From NCBI RefSeq assembly GCF_003352045.1, contig NZ_CP025815.1, forward strand, positions 2,666,001 through 2,730,000: DNA of 64,000 bases, in the 5' to 3' direction. Under the pieces are notes generated by a model that saw only the letters and a program-made list of their open reading frames with translations, ran no database searches and was not told where the DNA came from. This document shows, piece after piece, positions 1-8,971 of the stretch. Every line of letters begins with the position of its first letter. The first letter of the stretch is position 1. The translations under genes and the position numbers were made by a program. Origin of the DNA: Sulfitobacter sp. JL08. GTDB taxonomy: Bacteria; Pseudomonadota; Alphaproteobacteria; Rhodobacterales; Rhodobacteraceae.

Positions 1-884
1 ATGCGGCGGCCTATCGCGACCGGATCATGGCGGCCCTACCAGAAGGCATGGCGTTCGAACCGTTGATGACGCTATACCTTACGGAAGACACCGATGCCGA
101 TGACGTTGCCGCCGCACATGCCAGCGGACTTGTGAAGGCGGTGAAACTGTATCCGGCCGGCGCAACAACCAATTCGGCAAGCGGTGTTGCGAATTTTGAC
201 AAGGTTCGCGGCGTGCTGGAACGGATGGCCGACATAGGGCTGCCGCTCTGCGTGCACGGTGAAGTCACGGATGCGGACATTGATATCTTTGACCGCGAGG
301 CCGTGTTTATAGACCGGGTGCTGGACCCGATCCGCCAGAATACGCCGGGATTGCGCGTGGTGATGGAACACATCACCACCTCGGTCGCTGCTGATTATGT
401 GCGCAGCGCATCCGAAAACCTTGGCGCCACAATCACAACGCATCATCTGGTGATCAACCGGAACCATATTCTGGCCGGCGGGATCAAACCGCATTATTAC
501 TGCCTTCCTGTGGCGAAACGCGAAACCCATCGACTGGCCCTCGTCGCTGCTGCCACATCCGGCGACAGCCGTTTTTTCCTTGGCACGGACAGCGCACCAC
601 ATACAGACGCCAACAAGTTGCTGCCCTGCGGATGTGCGGGCTGCTTTACCGCGACGAATACAGTGTCGATCCTTGCCGAAGTCTTTGAACGCGCCGATGC
701 GCTTGACAGGCTGGAGGCGTTCACATCGCTGAACGGCCCGGCGTTTTACCGGCTGCCTGTGAATGCCGACAGCATTACCCTGACCAAGGGGCATCCGGTG
801 TCCTACCTGAAGAAGATTGCCACGGGTGACGGCGATGTGACCGTGTTTGACCCCGGTTTCGACCTGCACTGGCACGTGGCGTGA
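1..884 (+). CDS. pyrC: Dihydroorotase (class II PyrC type), 5' end missing
   Basis: The enzyme cyclises N-carbamoyl-aspartate to dihydroorotate, step three of de novo pyrimidine synthesis in the cytoplasm. The frame is open from base 3 (AAAYRDRIM) with no start codon, so the gene begins before the window; about 293 of the usual ~345 residues are present. Matches to the E. coli-type enzyme include [27 protein letters not shown], the metal-site region FLGTDSAPH and the Cys-rich CGCAGCF loop. The metal ligands carried by the missing N terminus (HxH) cannot be checked. pyrE follows 103 bp downstream, so two pyrimidine genes sit together. Confidence 0.95.
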   Translation, partial: AAAYRDRIMAALPEGMAFEPLMTLYLTEDTDADDVAAAHASGLVKAVKLYPAGATTNSASGVANFDKVRGVLERMADIGLPLCVHGEVTDADIDIFDREAVFIDRVLDPIRQNTPGLRVVMEHITTSVAADYVRSASENLGATITTHHLVINRNHILAGGIKPHYYCLPVAKRETHRLALVAAATSGDSRFFLGTDSAPHTDANKLLPCGCAGCFTATNTVSILAEVFERADALDRLEAFTSLNGPAFYRLPVNADSITLTKGHPVSYLKKIATGDGDVTVFDPGFDLHWHVA

Positions 885-931
885 CAAGGGCGCGATACAG
901 CAAAAATCCTGTCCCTGCCGCATCTGTGGAT

Positions 932-965
932 GCCTCCGGCGGGGATATTTCACAACAGAAGAAGC
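932..965 (+). repeat. Roseobacter-type intergenic repeat, copy 1 (GCCTCCGGCGG stem)
   Basis: Between pyrC and pyrE lies GCCTCCGGCGGGGATATTT followed by a purine-rich AGAAGAAG tail. The CCTCCGGCGG core can fold into a small hairpin. Very similar elements recur in this window at 50003-50034 and, as a tail only, at 15241-15259. From general knowledge this motif is common in Rhodobacterales intergenic regions; its role (terminator, mRNA processing or other) is not shown by the sequence. Confidence 0.6.
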
Positions 966-987
966 CTGACCTTTTGAAGGAGCCGTT

Positions 988-1668
988 ATGATCCCGACCA
1001 GTTATCCCGATGCCTCTGAAATGGCGCGTCTGACGGCCCGCATGCTGCTTGAGATCGGGGCGGTGCATTTGAATGCGGACGAGCCGTTTACACTGGCCTC
1101 GGGCCTGCCCAGCCCGACCTATATTGATTGTCGCAAGCTGATTTCATATCCGCGCATCCGCTCGACCCTGATGGATTTCCTGACCGTTACCGTCATGCGC
1201 AATGCAGGCTTTGAAGCGTTCGACAACATCGCCGGGGGCGAAACGGCCGGTATCCCGTTTGGCGCGCTTGTCGCTGAACGGATGGCTCTGCCGATGAGTT
1301 ATGTGCGCAAGAAGCCAAAAGGCTACGGGCGCAACGCGCGGATCGAAGGCGAAATGACACCGGGCCAGCGTGTGCTGCTGGTAGAAGATCTGACAACGGA
1401 TGGCGGATCAAAGCTGTCATTTGTCGATGCCATCCGCGAAACCGGCGCAACCTGTGCGCATACGGCTGTCATTTTCTATTATGGCATTTTCCCGGGAACC
1501 GAAGAATCCCTGGCCGGCCACGGCGTGCAGTTGCACCATCTGTGTACCTGGTGGGATGTTCTGGCCGAAGCCAAGGCATCCGGTGCGTTTGACGATTCTA
1601 CCCTGGTCGAGGTTGAAACGTTTCTGACCGCTCCGCGTGCCTGGCAAGAGGCACGGCAAAAGACCTGA
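988..1668 (+). CDS. pyrE: Orotate phosphoribosyltransferase
   Basis: It transfers the phosphoribosyl group of PRPP to orotate to give OMP, step five of pyrimidine synthesis. The protein has 226 residues. The start ATG has a good ribosome site (GAAGGAG, 7 bases before it). The PRPP-binding motif is [13 protein letters not shown] near residues 130-142, and the N-terminal [18 protein letters not shown] segment is typical of alphaproteobacterial PyrE. It lies in the same direction as pyrC, with the intergenic repeat between them. Confidence 0.96.
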   Translation: MIPTSYPDASEMARLTARMLLEIGAVHLNADEPFTLASGLPSPTYIDCRKLISYPRIRSTLMDFLTVTVMRNAGFEAFDNIAGGETAGIPFGALVAERMALPMSYVRKKPKGYGRNARIEGEMTPGQRVLLVEDLTTDGGSKLSFVDAIRETGATCAHTAVIFYYGIFPGTEESLAGHGVQLHHLCTWWDVLAEAKASGAFDDSTLVEVETFLTAPRAWQEARQKT

Positions 1669-1711
1669 CGGCGAAATATTGCGCTTAAGCGCAGAGAGAA
1701 ACCGCAAGATG

Positions 1712-1743
1712 TTGACGCAAGGCACCTGAACAGGGCTATATAA
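1712..1743 (+). promoter_or_regulatory. Candidate sigma-70 promoter of dnaB
   Basis: TTGACG at 1712-1717 matches a -35 box well. A TATA-rich stretch (CTATATAAA, 1736-1744) follows at a spacing of 17-19 bases. It lies about 100 bases before the dnaB start and directly upstream of the two DnaA-box-like repeats. This is inferred from sequence only. Confidence 0.4.
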
Positions 1744-1755
1744 AGCGGTACGCCG

Positions 1756-1776
1756 GTATCCACAGACTATCCACAG
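1756..1776 (+). promoter_or_regulatory. Tandem DnaA-box-like repeats upstream of dnaB
   Basis: TATCCACAG occurs twice in direct orientation, at 1757-1765 and 1768-1776, exactly 11 bases apart (one helical turn). The 9-mers GTATCCACA and CTATCCACA each differ from the DnaA consensus TTATCCACA only at the first base. They lie 69-89 bases before the dnaB start, just after the candidate promoter, so DnaA bound here could affect dnaB transcription. No third box or AT-rich unwinding region is seen, so this does not look like an origin. Confidence 0.5.
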
Positions 1777-1844
1777 AAACATACAATTTGCACCGCGCCG
1801 CCCGACTTGGATAAGATCACCCTTCAAGGGGACAGAACAAAAAA

Positions 1845-3344
1845 ATGAACGAGATTTCGAGCATCAACACCGCCGAAAGCGGCGCGCAATCTGCTGACAC
1901 GATGCCCCATTCGATCGAGGCGGAACAACAGCTTCTGGGCGCGATCCTGACCAATAACGACGTGTTTGACCGCATAGCATCTATCATCGGTCCGCAACAT
2001 TTTTATGACCCCGTACATGCGCGTATTTACGAAATTGCCGCCGCGCGTATCGCGAAAAACAATCTGGCCTCGCCTGTCACGCTCAAGGCATTCATGGAGG
2101 ATGACGAGGGCCTGCGCGAACTGGGCGGCCCGCCCTATCTGGCGCGTCTGGCCGGGGCGGCGATCAGTGCATTTGCGGTGCGCGATTACGCTCAGATGAT
2201 CTATGATCTGGCGATCCGGCGTGATCTGATTTCGCTGGGGCGCGATATTTCGGCCAAGGCGGCGCGGGTCGATGTGGCCTCGGAACCCAAGGAACAGATC
2301 GTCGAGGCGGAACAGCATCTTTACAAGCTGGCCGAACAGGGCCAGTCGGATTCCGGTTTCCAATCGTTCTTGCGGGCTGTCACAGACGCCGTGAACGTGG
2401 CGAACGCCGCCTACCAGCGCGAAGGCGGGCTGGCCGGCGTTTCGACCGGTCTGATTGATATGGACAAGAAACTGGGCGGTTTACACCGCTCGGATCTTCT
2501 TATTCTGGCCGGTCGTCCGTCGATGGGCAAAACATCACTGGCCACCAACATCGCCTTCAACATCGCCAAAGCCTATAAACGCGGCTTGACCCCTGATGGC
2601 ACCGAAGGGGCCGTGGATGGTGGCGTTGTCGGGTTTTATTCTCTTGAAATGAGCGCCGAGCAGCTCGCCGCGCGGATTCTGTCAGAGGCATCGGAAGTGT
2701 CCAGCGAACAGATCCGGCGCGGCGATATGACAGAGGCCGAATTCCGCCGCTTTGTCGATGCCGCCAAATCGCTTGAGGCGTGCCCGCTTTATATTGACGA
2801 CACGCCCGCCCTGCCAATCAGCCAGCTGGCCGCCCGTGCCAGACGCCTGAAGCGAACGCACGGTCTGGACGTTCTGATTGTGGATTATTTGCAGCTTGTG
2901 CGCCCGGCCTCTGCCAAGGACAGCCGCGTGAACGAAGTGTCGGAAATCACGCAAGGGCTGAAGGCCATCGCAAAAGAGCTGGATATTCCGGTGATTGCCC
3001 TGTCCCAGCTCTCTCGGCAGGTGGAAAGCCGCGAAGACAAACGTCCGCAGCTGAGCGACCTGCGCGAATCCGGATCGATCGAACAGGATGCGGATGTGGT
3101 CATGTTCGTGTTCCGCGAAGAATATTACAAAGAGCGCGAAAAACCCGGCGATCACGAACTGGAAAAGATGGCCGCGTGGCAGGACGAGATGGAACGCCTG
3201 CACGGCAAGGCCGAAGTCATTATCGGCAAACAGCGCCACGGCCCCATCGGCACGGTCGAATTGTCATTCGAAGGCCGGATCACCCGCTTTGGCAATCTGG
3301 TGAAACCTTGGCAACAGGGCAATGCGGGCAGCACCGAATTCTAG
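1845..3344 (+). CDS. dnaB: Replicative DNA helicase DnaB
   Basis: This is the hexameric helicase that unwinds DNA at the replication fork. The protein has 499 residues: an N-terminal DnaG-interaction domain (about 20-125, beginning with PHSIEAEQQLLGAIL) and a C-terminal RecA-like domain. Walker A is GRPSMGKTS near residues 223-231, SLEMSAEQL follows, and the Walker B region is IVDYLQLV near 344. The LSQLSRQVESREDKRP segment is typical. A ribosome site (AAGGGGA) precedes the ATG. No intein is present. It follows pyrE after 176 bp holding a likely promoter and two DnaA-like boxes. Confidence 0.98.
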   Translation: MNEISSINTAESGAQSADTMPHSIEAEQQLLGAILTNNDVFDRIASIIGPQHFYDPVHARIYEIAAARIAKNNLASPVTLKAFMEDDEGLRELGGPPYLARLAGAAISAFAVRDYAQMIYDLAIRRDLISLGRDISAKAARVDVASEPKEQIVEAEQHLYKLAEQGQSDSGFQSFLRAVTDAVNVANAAYQREGGLAGVSTGLIDMDKKLGGLHRSDLLILAGRPSMGKTSLATNIAFNIAKAYKRGLTPDGTEGAVDGGVVGFYSLEMSAEQLAARILSEASEVSSEQIRRGDMTEAEFRRFVDAAKSLEACPLYIDDTPALPISQLAARARRLKRTHGLDVLIVDYLQLVRPASAKDSRVNEVSEITQGLKAIAKELDIPVIALSQLSRQVESREDKRPQLSDLRESGSIEQDADVVMFVFREEYYKEREKPGDHELEKMAAWQDEMERLHGKAEVIIGKQRHGPIGTVELSFEGRITRFGNLVKPWQQGNAGSTEF

Positions 3345-3432
3345 GGCCTGCGCAAGACCAGCACGTCGGTCATTCATTCTGATCTGACCGAGGGTTTGAT
3401 CCGTAAACCAGTTTTTAACCTGCGAGCACCCG

Positions 3433-4170
3433 ATGAAGCCTTTCGTTGCCCTGATCTTTTTCCTGATCGTTCCTGCTACGCTTACTGCCCAGGGGCGTGC
3501 GCCCGATGGCTGGAACATCGGCGTGATCATTGCGACCGACAGCAACCCTTATATCGGACAAAGCGCGGATGTGGTGCCTATACCGCTGATTTCATACCGT
3601 TCTGGCCCGTTATCGATCGGAACCAACGGATTGGGATATCGATTTATCCAAACCGGCCCCTGGGACGTGACAGTTGCGGCCCGTCCGCGGTTTTCCGGCC
3701 TGATTTCAACCGATGGCGCGCTGTTGGATGGCATTGACAGGCAGGTCACCGGTGATCTTGCGCTTGAGGCGCGCTATGACATCGGCGTTTATTACGCCAG
3801 CTTCGACCTGCGTCAGGAATTCACCGGTGAACATGACGGTCAGGAATTGCGGTTCGGCGTCGGCACACGCACCAGGGTCGGACGCCTCGGGCTGGATCTG
3901 GGCGCGGGTGCGTTCTGGCAGAACGATGATTTAAGCCGTTATATCTGGGGCGTCTCGCCGTCCGAAACGGCGATCGGGCGTCCGGCTTATGCGCCTGGCG
4001 ATGTCATCGTGCCCTATGTCAGCCTGCGCGCCAGACTTCCGCTTTCCGGTAACTGGAGCCTTCTGGGCACGGTGCGCGTTGATTTCCTGAATTCCGATAT
4101 CTCCGGCAGCCCGATTATCGAGGATGACCAACTTTTCAGTGGTGCACTTGGCATTTCCTACAGTTTTTGA
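3433..4170 (+). CDS. MipA/OmpV family outer-membrane protein
   Basis: A 245-residue outer-membrane beta-barrel. It begins with a signal peptide (hydrophobic FVALIFFLIVPATLT, cleavage probably after TAQG). The mature part alternates polar and hydrophobic residues in strand-sized blocks and ends in YSF, the terminal aromatic residue recognised by the BAM machinery. The spacing and motifs (SDNPY-like start, then LSIGTNGLGYRF, GAFWQNDD) fit the MipA/OmpV family, whose members are linked to a murein-synthesis scaffold (E. coli MipA) or to stress-related porins. The substrate is unknown. It stands between dnaB and alr and is probably a monocistronic unit. Confidence 0.82.
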   Translation: MKPFVALIFFLIVPATLTAQGRAPDGWNIGVIIATDSNPYIGQSADVVPIPLISYRSGPLSIGTNGLGYRFIQTGPWDVTVAARPRFSGLISTDGALLDGIDRQVTGDLALEARYDIGVYYASFDLRQEFTGEHDGQELRFGVGTRTRVGRLGLDLGAGAFWQNDDLSRYIWGVSPSETAIGRPAYAPGDVIVPYVSLRARLPLSGNWSLLGTVRVDFLNSDISGSPIIEDDQLFSGALGISYSF

Positions 4171-4173
4171 ACC

Positions 4174-4194
4174 GATAAAGGGCGCTGCTTTATC
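4174..4194 (+). terminator. Possible stem-loop downstream of the OmpV-family gene
   Basis: GATAAAG (4174-4180) and CTTTATC (4188-4194) form a perfect 7-bp stem with a 7-base loop, starting 4 bases after the stop codon. There is no T tract after it, so it may be a weak terminator or a 3'-end stabilising hairpin. Confidence 0.35.
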
Positions 4195-4259
4195 CGCCAC
4201 CGGGAAGACAGGTCGCCTTTGCCTCTTGACCCTGCCCGCGCGGATGTCATGAACAGCGC

Positions 4260-5294
4260 ATGACAACCGGTAACCTGAGCATTGATCTGAAAGCCATCGT
4301 GGCAAACTGGCGCGCGCTGGATGCATTAAGCACCTGTGAAACTGCCGCAGTGGTCAAGGCAGACGGCTACGGGCTGGGCATTGCCGAAGTTGCAACCGCT
4401 TTGGCAGGCGCCGGGGCGCGGACATACTTTGTGGCCTATGCAAACGAAGGTGCCATTGTTCGCAAGGCTATCGGTCGCGGACCGACCATCTATGTTCTGA
4501 GCGGACATATGCAGGGTGACACAGCGCGGCTTCGCAATCACGCGCTGACGCCGATGATCAATTCCATTGACCAGATGGTGCGCCATGTTGAATCCCTTGC
4601 TGATGCGCCTTTCGGCATCCAGCTTGATACCGGTATGAACCGGCTGGGTCTGGAAGCGGCGGAATGGGCCGCACTGAAAGAGGTGGCATTGCCCCTGGGG
4701 CCAAAGCTTGTCACCTCGCATCTGGCCTGTGCCGATACGCCCGACCACCCGATGAACGGGCAACAACTGGCCACGTTCCGCCAGATGACGCAGGGCCTTG
4801 AGATTCCGTTGTCGCTGGCGGCAACCGGCGGCCTGCTTCTGGGCGAAGACTATCACATGGATATGACGCGCCCCGGTATCGGGCTTTATGGCGGACTGCC
4901 CTTCATCGAAGCCACGCCTGTGGTGCGCCTTGATCTGCCGGTAATTCAGGTCCGCGACGTGAACGTGGGCGAAACCGTAGGCTACTCAAACACGTGGACG
5001 GCAAACCGTCCATCGCGCATTGCCACGGTCGCCGCCGGATATGCAGACGGTCTGCTGCGCAGCCTTGGGCCAGGCGCGCACATGTTCGCCGAACAGACCG
5101 CCTGCCCGATTGTGGGCCGCATATCGATGGATCTGATCACTGTGGACGTGACGGATTTGAAGGCTGATCCCGAAAATCTGGAAATCCTTGGCCCGCATCA
5201 GTCGATTGATACTCTGGCCACGGCAGCGGGCACTATCGGCTATGAAATCCTGACGGCACTTGGGGCGCGGTATACAAGGGATTATTCCGAATGA
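4260..5294 (+). CDS. alr: Alanine racemase
   Basis: A PLP enzyme that makes D-alanine for peptidoglycan. The protein has 344 residues: an N-terminal TIM barrel with the PLP lysine K33 in [10 protein letters not shown], and a C-terminal beta domain carrying the second catalytic residue, Y242, in [21 protein letters not shown] is the usual C-terminal signature. No strong ribosome site is visible before the ATG. The stop codon overlaps the start of mlaE by 4 bases (ATGA), so alr, mlaE and mlaF form one translationally coupled, cell-envelope unit. Confidence 0.96.
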   Translation: MTTGNLSIDLKAIVANWRALDALSTCETAAVVKADGYGLGIAEVATALAGAGARTYFVAYANEGAIVRKAIGRGPTIYVLSGHMQGDTARLRNHALTPMINSIDQMVRHVESLADAPFGIQLDTGMNRLGLEAAEWAALKEVALPLGPKLVTSHLACADTPDHPMNGQQLATFRQMTQGLEIPLSLAATGGLLLGEDYHMDMTRPGIGLYGGLPFIEATPVVRLDLPVIQVRDVNVGETVGYSNTWTANRPSRIATVAAGYADGLLRSLGPGAHMFAEQTACPIVGRISMDLITVDVTDLKADPENLEILGPHQSIDTLATAAGTIGYEILTALGARYTRDYSE

Positions 5295-6073
5295 TCGTAA
5301 CAGCCCCCCTTGCGGCCCTGGGCCGGACAGTTCTGGCCCTTTTGGGGGCGATCGGGCGGGTGGCGATCTTTGCCTTTGATACGGTCAGCCATATCCTGCG
5401 ACCGCCGTTTTATCCCCGTGAATTCGCCCATGCCATGTTGCATATCGGGTGGCTGTCATTGCCGGTGGTCGGCCTGACCGCATTGTTCACCGGTGGAGCA
5501 CTGGCGTTGCAGATTTATGCAGGCGGGGCACGCTTCAACGCCGAAGCGGTGGTGCCGCAGATCGTGGCCATCGGGATGGTGCGCGAACTGGGGCCTGTGA
5601 TGGTTGGCCTGATGATTGCAGCACGGGTGACATCATCAATCGCCGCGGAAATCGCGACGATGAAAGTGACCGAACAGATTGACGCGCTTGTCACGCTTTC
5701 GACCCACCCGATGAAATACCTGACCGCGCCGCGCGTGCTGGCGGCGCTGATCACGGTGCCACTGCTGGTCGGCATCGGGGATATTATCGGCATCTTCGGC
5801 GGCTATGCGGTATCCACCGGCACATTGGGGTTCAATCCCGCGACCTACCTCAAGAACACAGCTGATTTTCTGGAACCGCTGGATATCATTTCTTCGCTGA
5901 CCAAAGGGGCAGTCTTTGGTTTCATCGCCGCTTTGCTGGGATGCTATTACGGTATGAATTCCGGGCGCGGCGCCCAAGGTGTTGGCCGCGCGACCAAAGG
6001 ATCGGTTGAAGCTGCGGCCGTGCTGATACTGGCCAGCAATTTTGCACTGACGGGGGTCTTCTTTTCGGTATGA
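5291..6073 (+). CDS. mlaE: MlaE-family ABC transporter permease
   Basis: Inner-membrane permease of the MlaFEDB-type phospholipid transporter that maintains outer-membrane lipid asymmetry. It has 260 residues and five to six hydrophobic segments. The conserved family core is present: [25 protein letters not shown] and [12 protein letters not shown] near residues 96-130, and [13 protein letters not shown]. The start overlaps alr by 4 bases and the stop overlaps mlaF by 4 bases. No mlaD or mlaC homologue is adjacent, so the substrate-binding parts must be encoded elsewhere. Confidence 0.93.
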   Translation: MIVTAPLAALGRTVLALLGAIGRVAIFAFDTVSHILRPPFYPREFAHAMLHIGWLSLPVVGLTALFTGGALALQIYAGGARFNAEAVVPQIVAIGMVRELGPVMVGLMIAARVTSSIAAEIATMKVTEQIDALVTLSTHPMKYLTAPRVLAALITVPLLVGIGDIIGIFGGYAVSTGTLGFNPATYLKNTADFLEPLDIISSLTKGAVFGFIAALLGCYYGMNSGRGAQGVGRATKGSVEAAAVLILASNFALTGVFFSV

Positions 6074-6816
6074 TCAAGATGGAACACGTCACAAAATCAT
6101 TCGGAAGCAAGGTCGTATTGCGCGATTTTGACCTGTCGGTGCCGCGCGGCGAAAGCATGGTGATCATCGGCGGGTCCGGTACCGGCAAGTCTGTGGCACT
6201 GAAATGCATTCTGGGACTCATAAAACCGGACGGCGGTAAAATTACGGTGGACGGCACCGATGCCGCCAGCGGCGACCGTGATGCATTTCTGGCGCGGTTC
6301 GGCATGTTGTTTCAGGGTGGCGCGTTGTTTGATTCCCTGCCCGTCTGGCAAAATGTGGGGTTTCGTTTGCTGCGCGGATCGCTCAAACGGCCGCAGGACG
6401 AAGCGCGCGCCATTGCCATAGAAAAACTGCGCCGCGTCGGCCTGACGCCGGATGTGGCCGATCTGTTCCCGTCCGAACTGTCGGGCGGGATGCAAAAACG
6501 CGTCGGCCTTGCCCGCGCCATTGCAGCCGAACCCGAGATTATCTTTTTTGACGAACCGACAACCGGGCTTGACCCGATCATGTCCGGAGTAATCAACGAT
6601 CTGATCCGCGAGATCGTCGTTGAAATGGGGGCGACGGCCATGACGATCACCCATGACATGTCCTCGGTTCGGGCGATCGCCGACAAGGTGGCGATGCTGC
6701 ATGACGGGATAATCCAGTGGACCGGCCCGGTTGCCGACATGGACAATTCAGGTGATCCCTACCTTGACCAGTTTATCAACGGCCGCGCCGAAGGTCCGAT
6801 CGAAGCGGTTCGTTAG
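6070..6816 (+). CDS. mlaF: MlaF-family ABC transporter ATP-binding protein
   Basis: Cytoplasmic ATPase partner of MlaE, 248 residues. Walker A is GGSGTGKS at 34-41, the Q-loop region is MLFQGGALFDSLPVWQNV (typical of the Mkl/Mla group), the signature is LSGGMQKRVGLARA near 137-150, and Walker B is IIFFDEPTTGLDP near 157-169. The H-loop lies in MTITHDM. The start overlaps mlaE (ATGA). After the stop, GGCTTTTTTGG may serve as a weak end of transcription; the next 150 bp contain no gene that I can support. Confidence 0.95.
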   Translation: MIKMEHVTKSFGSKVVLRDFDLSVPRGESMVIIGGSGTGKSVALKCILGLIKPDGGKITVDGTDAASGDRDAFLARFGMLFQGGALFDSLPVWQNVGFRLLRGSLKRPQDEARAIAIEKLRRVGLTPDVADLFPSELSGGMQKRVGLARAIAAEPEIIFFDEPTTGLDPIMSGVINDLIREIVVEMGATAMTITHDMSSVRAIADKVAMLHDGIIQWTGPVADMDNSGDPYLDQFINGRAEGPIEAVR

Positions 6817-6969
6817 GCTTTTTTGGTTCATTCCACCCCGGCAGTGCAGCATCCGCCACGCCATCGGCAGTTCGACGCCGAAGGCGCGCAGTGCGACACT
6901 GTCCGTGATTGACGCCTGCGCGGGGGTAACCGACACTATAACCACACCTTCACCAGTCAAAGGACCGTC

Positions 6970-7263
6970 ATGGATCTGGCCCTTGCAGTGCACGTTTTGA
7001 TATTAGTTGGGTTTGTTTTGCTGCCGGCAACTGTTGCTTATACCGCATTGCGGCGGTTCCTGCGCTCGCGCAGTGCGAACCGTCCGTTTTACGCAGCCAT
7101 GGCGGGCCTGTCGATCATATCCGCAATCTGGGTCATGCTGCCGATGCTGGCAGGCCATTTGCCTGGCCTTGTTGCGCTGGCATGTGCCGGATCAACCTTG
7201 CCCATCTGGTTATTGCTGCGGGCTTATTGCAATCTGAACGCAACAGGATCCCGCGCAACCTGA
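6970..7263 (+). CDS. Small membrane protein of unknown function
   Basis: I do not recognise the family. The 97-residue protein has three hydrophobic segments (about 5-25, 43-62 and 65-88) separated by a basic loop (RRFLRSRSANR), so the first loop is probably cytoplasmic. An AAGGA ribosome site lies 8 bases before the ATG, which supports translation. It stands alone between mlaF (153 bp upstream) and the insertion sequence, whose left end begins 50 bp after its stop. Confidence 0.6.
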   Translation: MDLALAVHVLILVGFVLLPATVAYTALRRFLRSRSANRPFYAAMAGLSIISAIWVMLPMLAGHLPGLVALACAGSTLPIWLLLRAYCNLNATGSRAT

Positions 7264-7312
7264 CCCCGGCAGACAAGTCCTCGCATAAAAACGCGACGCA
7301 CGACTCTAAAGT

Positions 7313-7338
7313 CTTTGGGAGATTTCGTTGAAAAACTC
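7313..7338 (+). repeat. IS left inverted repeat
   Basis: The 26-base left end contains GATTTCGTTGAAAAAC. It pairs with 8851-8876 on the other strand, with four mismatches. Confidence 0.75.
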
Positions 7339-7397
7339 TTCCTTGATTGCGAGGCGCATCGCTGATTCAATTCTGTTAGTGAGTGGGAGGGTTTGCG

Positions 7398-8780
7398 ATG
7401 TTGGGACCGAAGCAGGAAGCACAGGCAGCGCTGTTCTACGAGTTCTCGTTGGAAGATCATGTCCCGCAAGATCATCTGCTGCGGTCGATTGATCGGTTCG
7501 TCGATCTGGGCAGCATCCGGGCTTACCTTGCGGACTTCTACAGCCATACTGGTCGCCCATCCATTGACCCTGAGCTGCTTATCCGAATGCTGTTGGTGGG
7601 ATATTGTTTTGGCATCCGCTCGGAGCGCCGGCTGTGCGAAGAGGTTCATTTGAACCTGGCGTACAGGTGGTTTTGCCGTCTCGATCTAACGGACCGTATC
7701 CCTGATCACTCTACTTTTTCCAAGAACCGCCATGGCCGCTTTCGCGAGAGCGATCTGCTGCGCCATGTCTTCGAGACAACCGTGGCACGTTGCATGGAAG
7801 AAGGGCTTGTCGGCGGTCAGGGCTTTGCAGTGGATGCCAGCTTGATCAGCGCTGACGTACAGAAACAGAACTCCAGCAATCCCGATGATTGGGCGGCTCG
7901 AGACATTGATCCCTATGATGCACCGCGTGCAGTTCGCGAGTATCTCGACACCCTGGATGACGAGGCTTTTGGCGCTGCCACGACGGCCAAGCCCAAGTTC
8001 ACGGCCCATGCTGATCCCGAAAGCCAGTGGACTGCTGCAAGGAAAGGCCCAGCTTTCTTTGCTTACTCAGACAGTTACCTGATTGATACCGATCACGGGA
8101 TTATCATGGACGTGGACGCAAGTCGCTCGAACAAAACCGCAGAGGTCGGGGCAATGCGTAAGATGATCGACCGTACACAAGAGTGCTTTGGCGTGAAGCC
8201 CGATTGGATCGCTGCGGACACCGCATATGGATCAGCAGACAATTTGGTTTGGCTTGCGCTCAAGCGAAAGATCCTCCCCTTCATCCCTGTGTTTGATAAA
8301 TCTGCGCGCCGTGACGGCACCTTCTCGCGATCCGATTTCACTTGGGATGCAGACAATGACAGGTATCTTTGCCCTGAAGGTGCAGAGCTGAAACGCACGC
8401 GGCAATATCATAAAGACCCGCGCAACAAACAGCCTCGAACGGGACGCCGCAAATACCGAGCCAGCAAGATGGTCTGCAGCGTTTGCCCTGCCAAGGAGAA
8501 GTGTTGTCCCAAAGTGGACGCGCGTTCTGTGACTCGTGAGCAGTTTGAGGAAGTCAGGGAATTTGCCCATCAATGCACGGCGTCAGAGTTTAACCCGACA
8601 GCGCAGAAGCGGCGCAAGAAGGTCGAGATGCTGTTCGCCCATCTCAAACGCATCCTTGGGCTGGGACGGCTACGATTACGAGGCCCATGCGGCGTCCAAG
8701 ATGAATTTACTCTCGCAGCGATCGCCCAGAACCTTCGGAAATTGGCCAAGCTCAAGCCGATGGTGCCTGCCGCAGGGTAA
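7398..8780 (+). CDS. IS1182-family transposase (DDE type)
   Basis: A 460-residue transposase that cuts and rejoins the element ends. The start chosen is the ATG at 7398 (MLGPKQEAQ), with GGGAGGG 6 bases before it; a GTG 15 bases upstream overlaps that site and is less likely. The N-terminal DUF772-type region (about 20-130) is followed by a DDE core: first Asp in FAVDASLIS, second in IAADTAYGS, and the Glu in KKVEMLFAHLKR near the C terminus. A Cys-rich insert (CSVCPAKEKCCP) lies before the Glu, as is usual in the family. The reading frame is complete. Confidence 0.92.
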   Translation: MLGPKQEAQAALFYEFSLEDHVPQDHLLRSIDRFVDLGSIRAYLADFYSHTGRPSIDPELLIRMLLVGYCFGIRSERRLCEEVHLNLAYRWFCRLDLTDRIPDHSTFSKNRHGRFRESDLLRHVFETTVARCMEEGLVGGQGFAVDASLISADVQKQNSSNPDDWAARDIDPYDAPRAVREYLDTLDDEAFGAATTAKPKFTAHADPESQWTAARKGPAFFAYSDSYLIDTDHGIIMDVDASRSNKTAEVGAMRKMIDRTQECFGVKPDWIAADTAYGSADNLVWLALKRKILPFIPVFDKSARRDGTFSRSDFTWDADNDRYLCPEGAELKRTRQYHKDPRNKQPRTGRRKYRASKMVCSVCPAKEKCCPKVDARSVTREQFEEVREFAHQCTASEFNPTAQKRRKKVEMLFAHLKRILGLGRLRLRGPCGVQDEFTLAAIAQNLRKLAKLKPMVPAAG

Positions 8781-8830
8781 AAAGGCGGTGCCGTCTCAGA
8801 CTGCTCAACGAAATATGTATCGTGCCCATC

Positions 8831-8917
8831 CACAACGCACAAAACCGAACGACTTTTTCAACGAAATCGGACAAAGAAGGTGCGTTGTGCAGTCGCCGGA
8901 TTTCGCATCCTGCACAA
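8831..8917. repeat. Nested inverted repeats at and beyond the IS right end
   Basis: CACAACGCAC (8831-8840, inside the IS) is a perfect inverted copy of GTGCGTTGTG (8880-8889, outside it). Overlapping this, TTGTGCAG (8885-8892) and CTGCACAA (8910-8917) form an 8-bp stem with a 17-base loop. The second hairpin may be the original terminator or target structure into which the element inserted. Confidence 0.45.
8851..8876 (-). repeat. IS right inverted repeat
   Basis: The 26-base right end reads GACTTTTTCAACGAAATC on the plus strand. It matches the left end in inverse orientation at 22 of 26 positions. Confidence 0.75.
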
Positions 8918-8971
8918 CCGTCACAACAATACGCATTTGACGTCCTGACAGCGCTCGTGCACTAGAACGTC

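Larger units (their letters stand above)
7313..8876 (+). mobile_element. IS1182-like insertion sequence, about 1.56 kb, apparently intact
   Basis: One transposase gene is enclosed by inverted repeats. The left end (7313-7338) and the reverse complement of the right end (8851-8876) match at 22 of 26 bases, with the shared core GATTTCGTTGAAAAA. The similarity continues weakly inward. I see no clear direct target duplication, so the exact outer borders could move by a few bases. The element sits in the gap between the small membrane gene and radA and does not break a recognisable gene. Its AT content and codon use are slightly different from its neighbours, which fits recent arrival. Confidence 0.82.

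Noticed and set aside
1745-1800. Replication origin suggested by DnaA-like boxes before dnaB
   Set aside because: Only two boxes are present, without an AT-rich unwinding region or the usual origin neighbours (dnaA, hemE, parAB).
6817-6969. Possible small gene or remnant between mlaF and the small membrane protein
   Set aside because: The overlapping frames lack ribosome sites and any family resemblance; I see only intergenic DNA.
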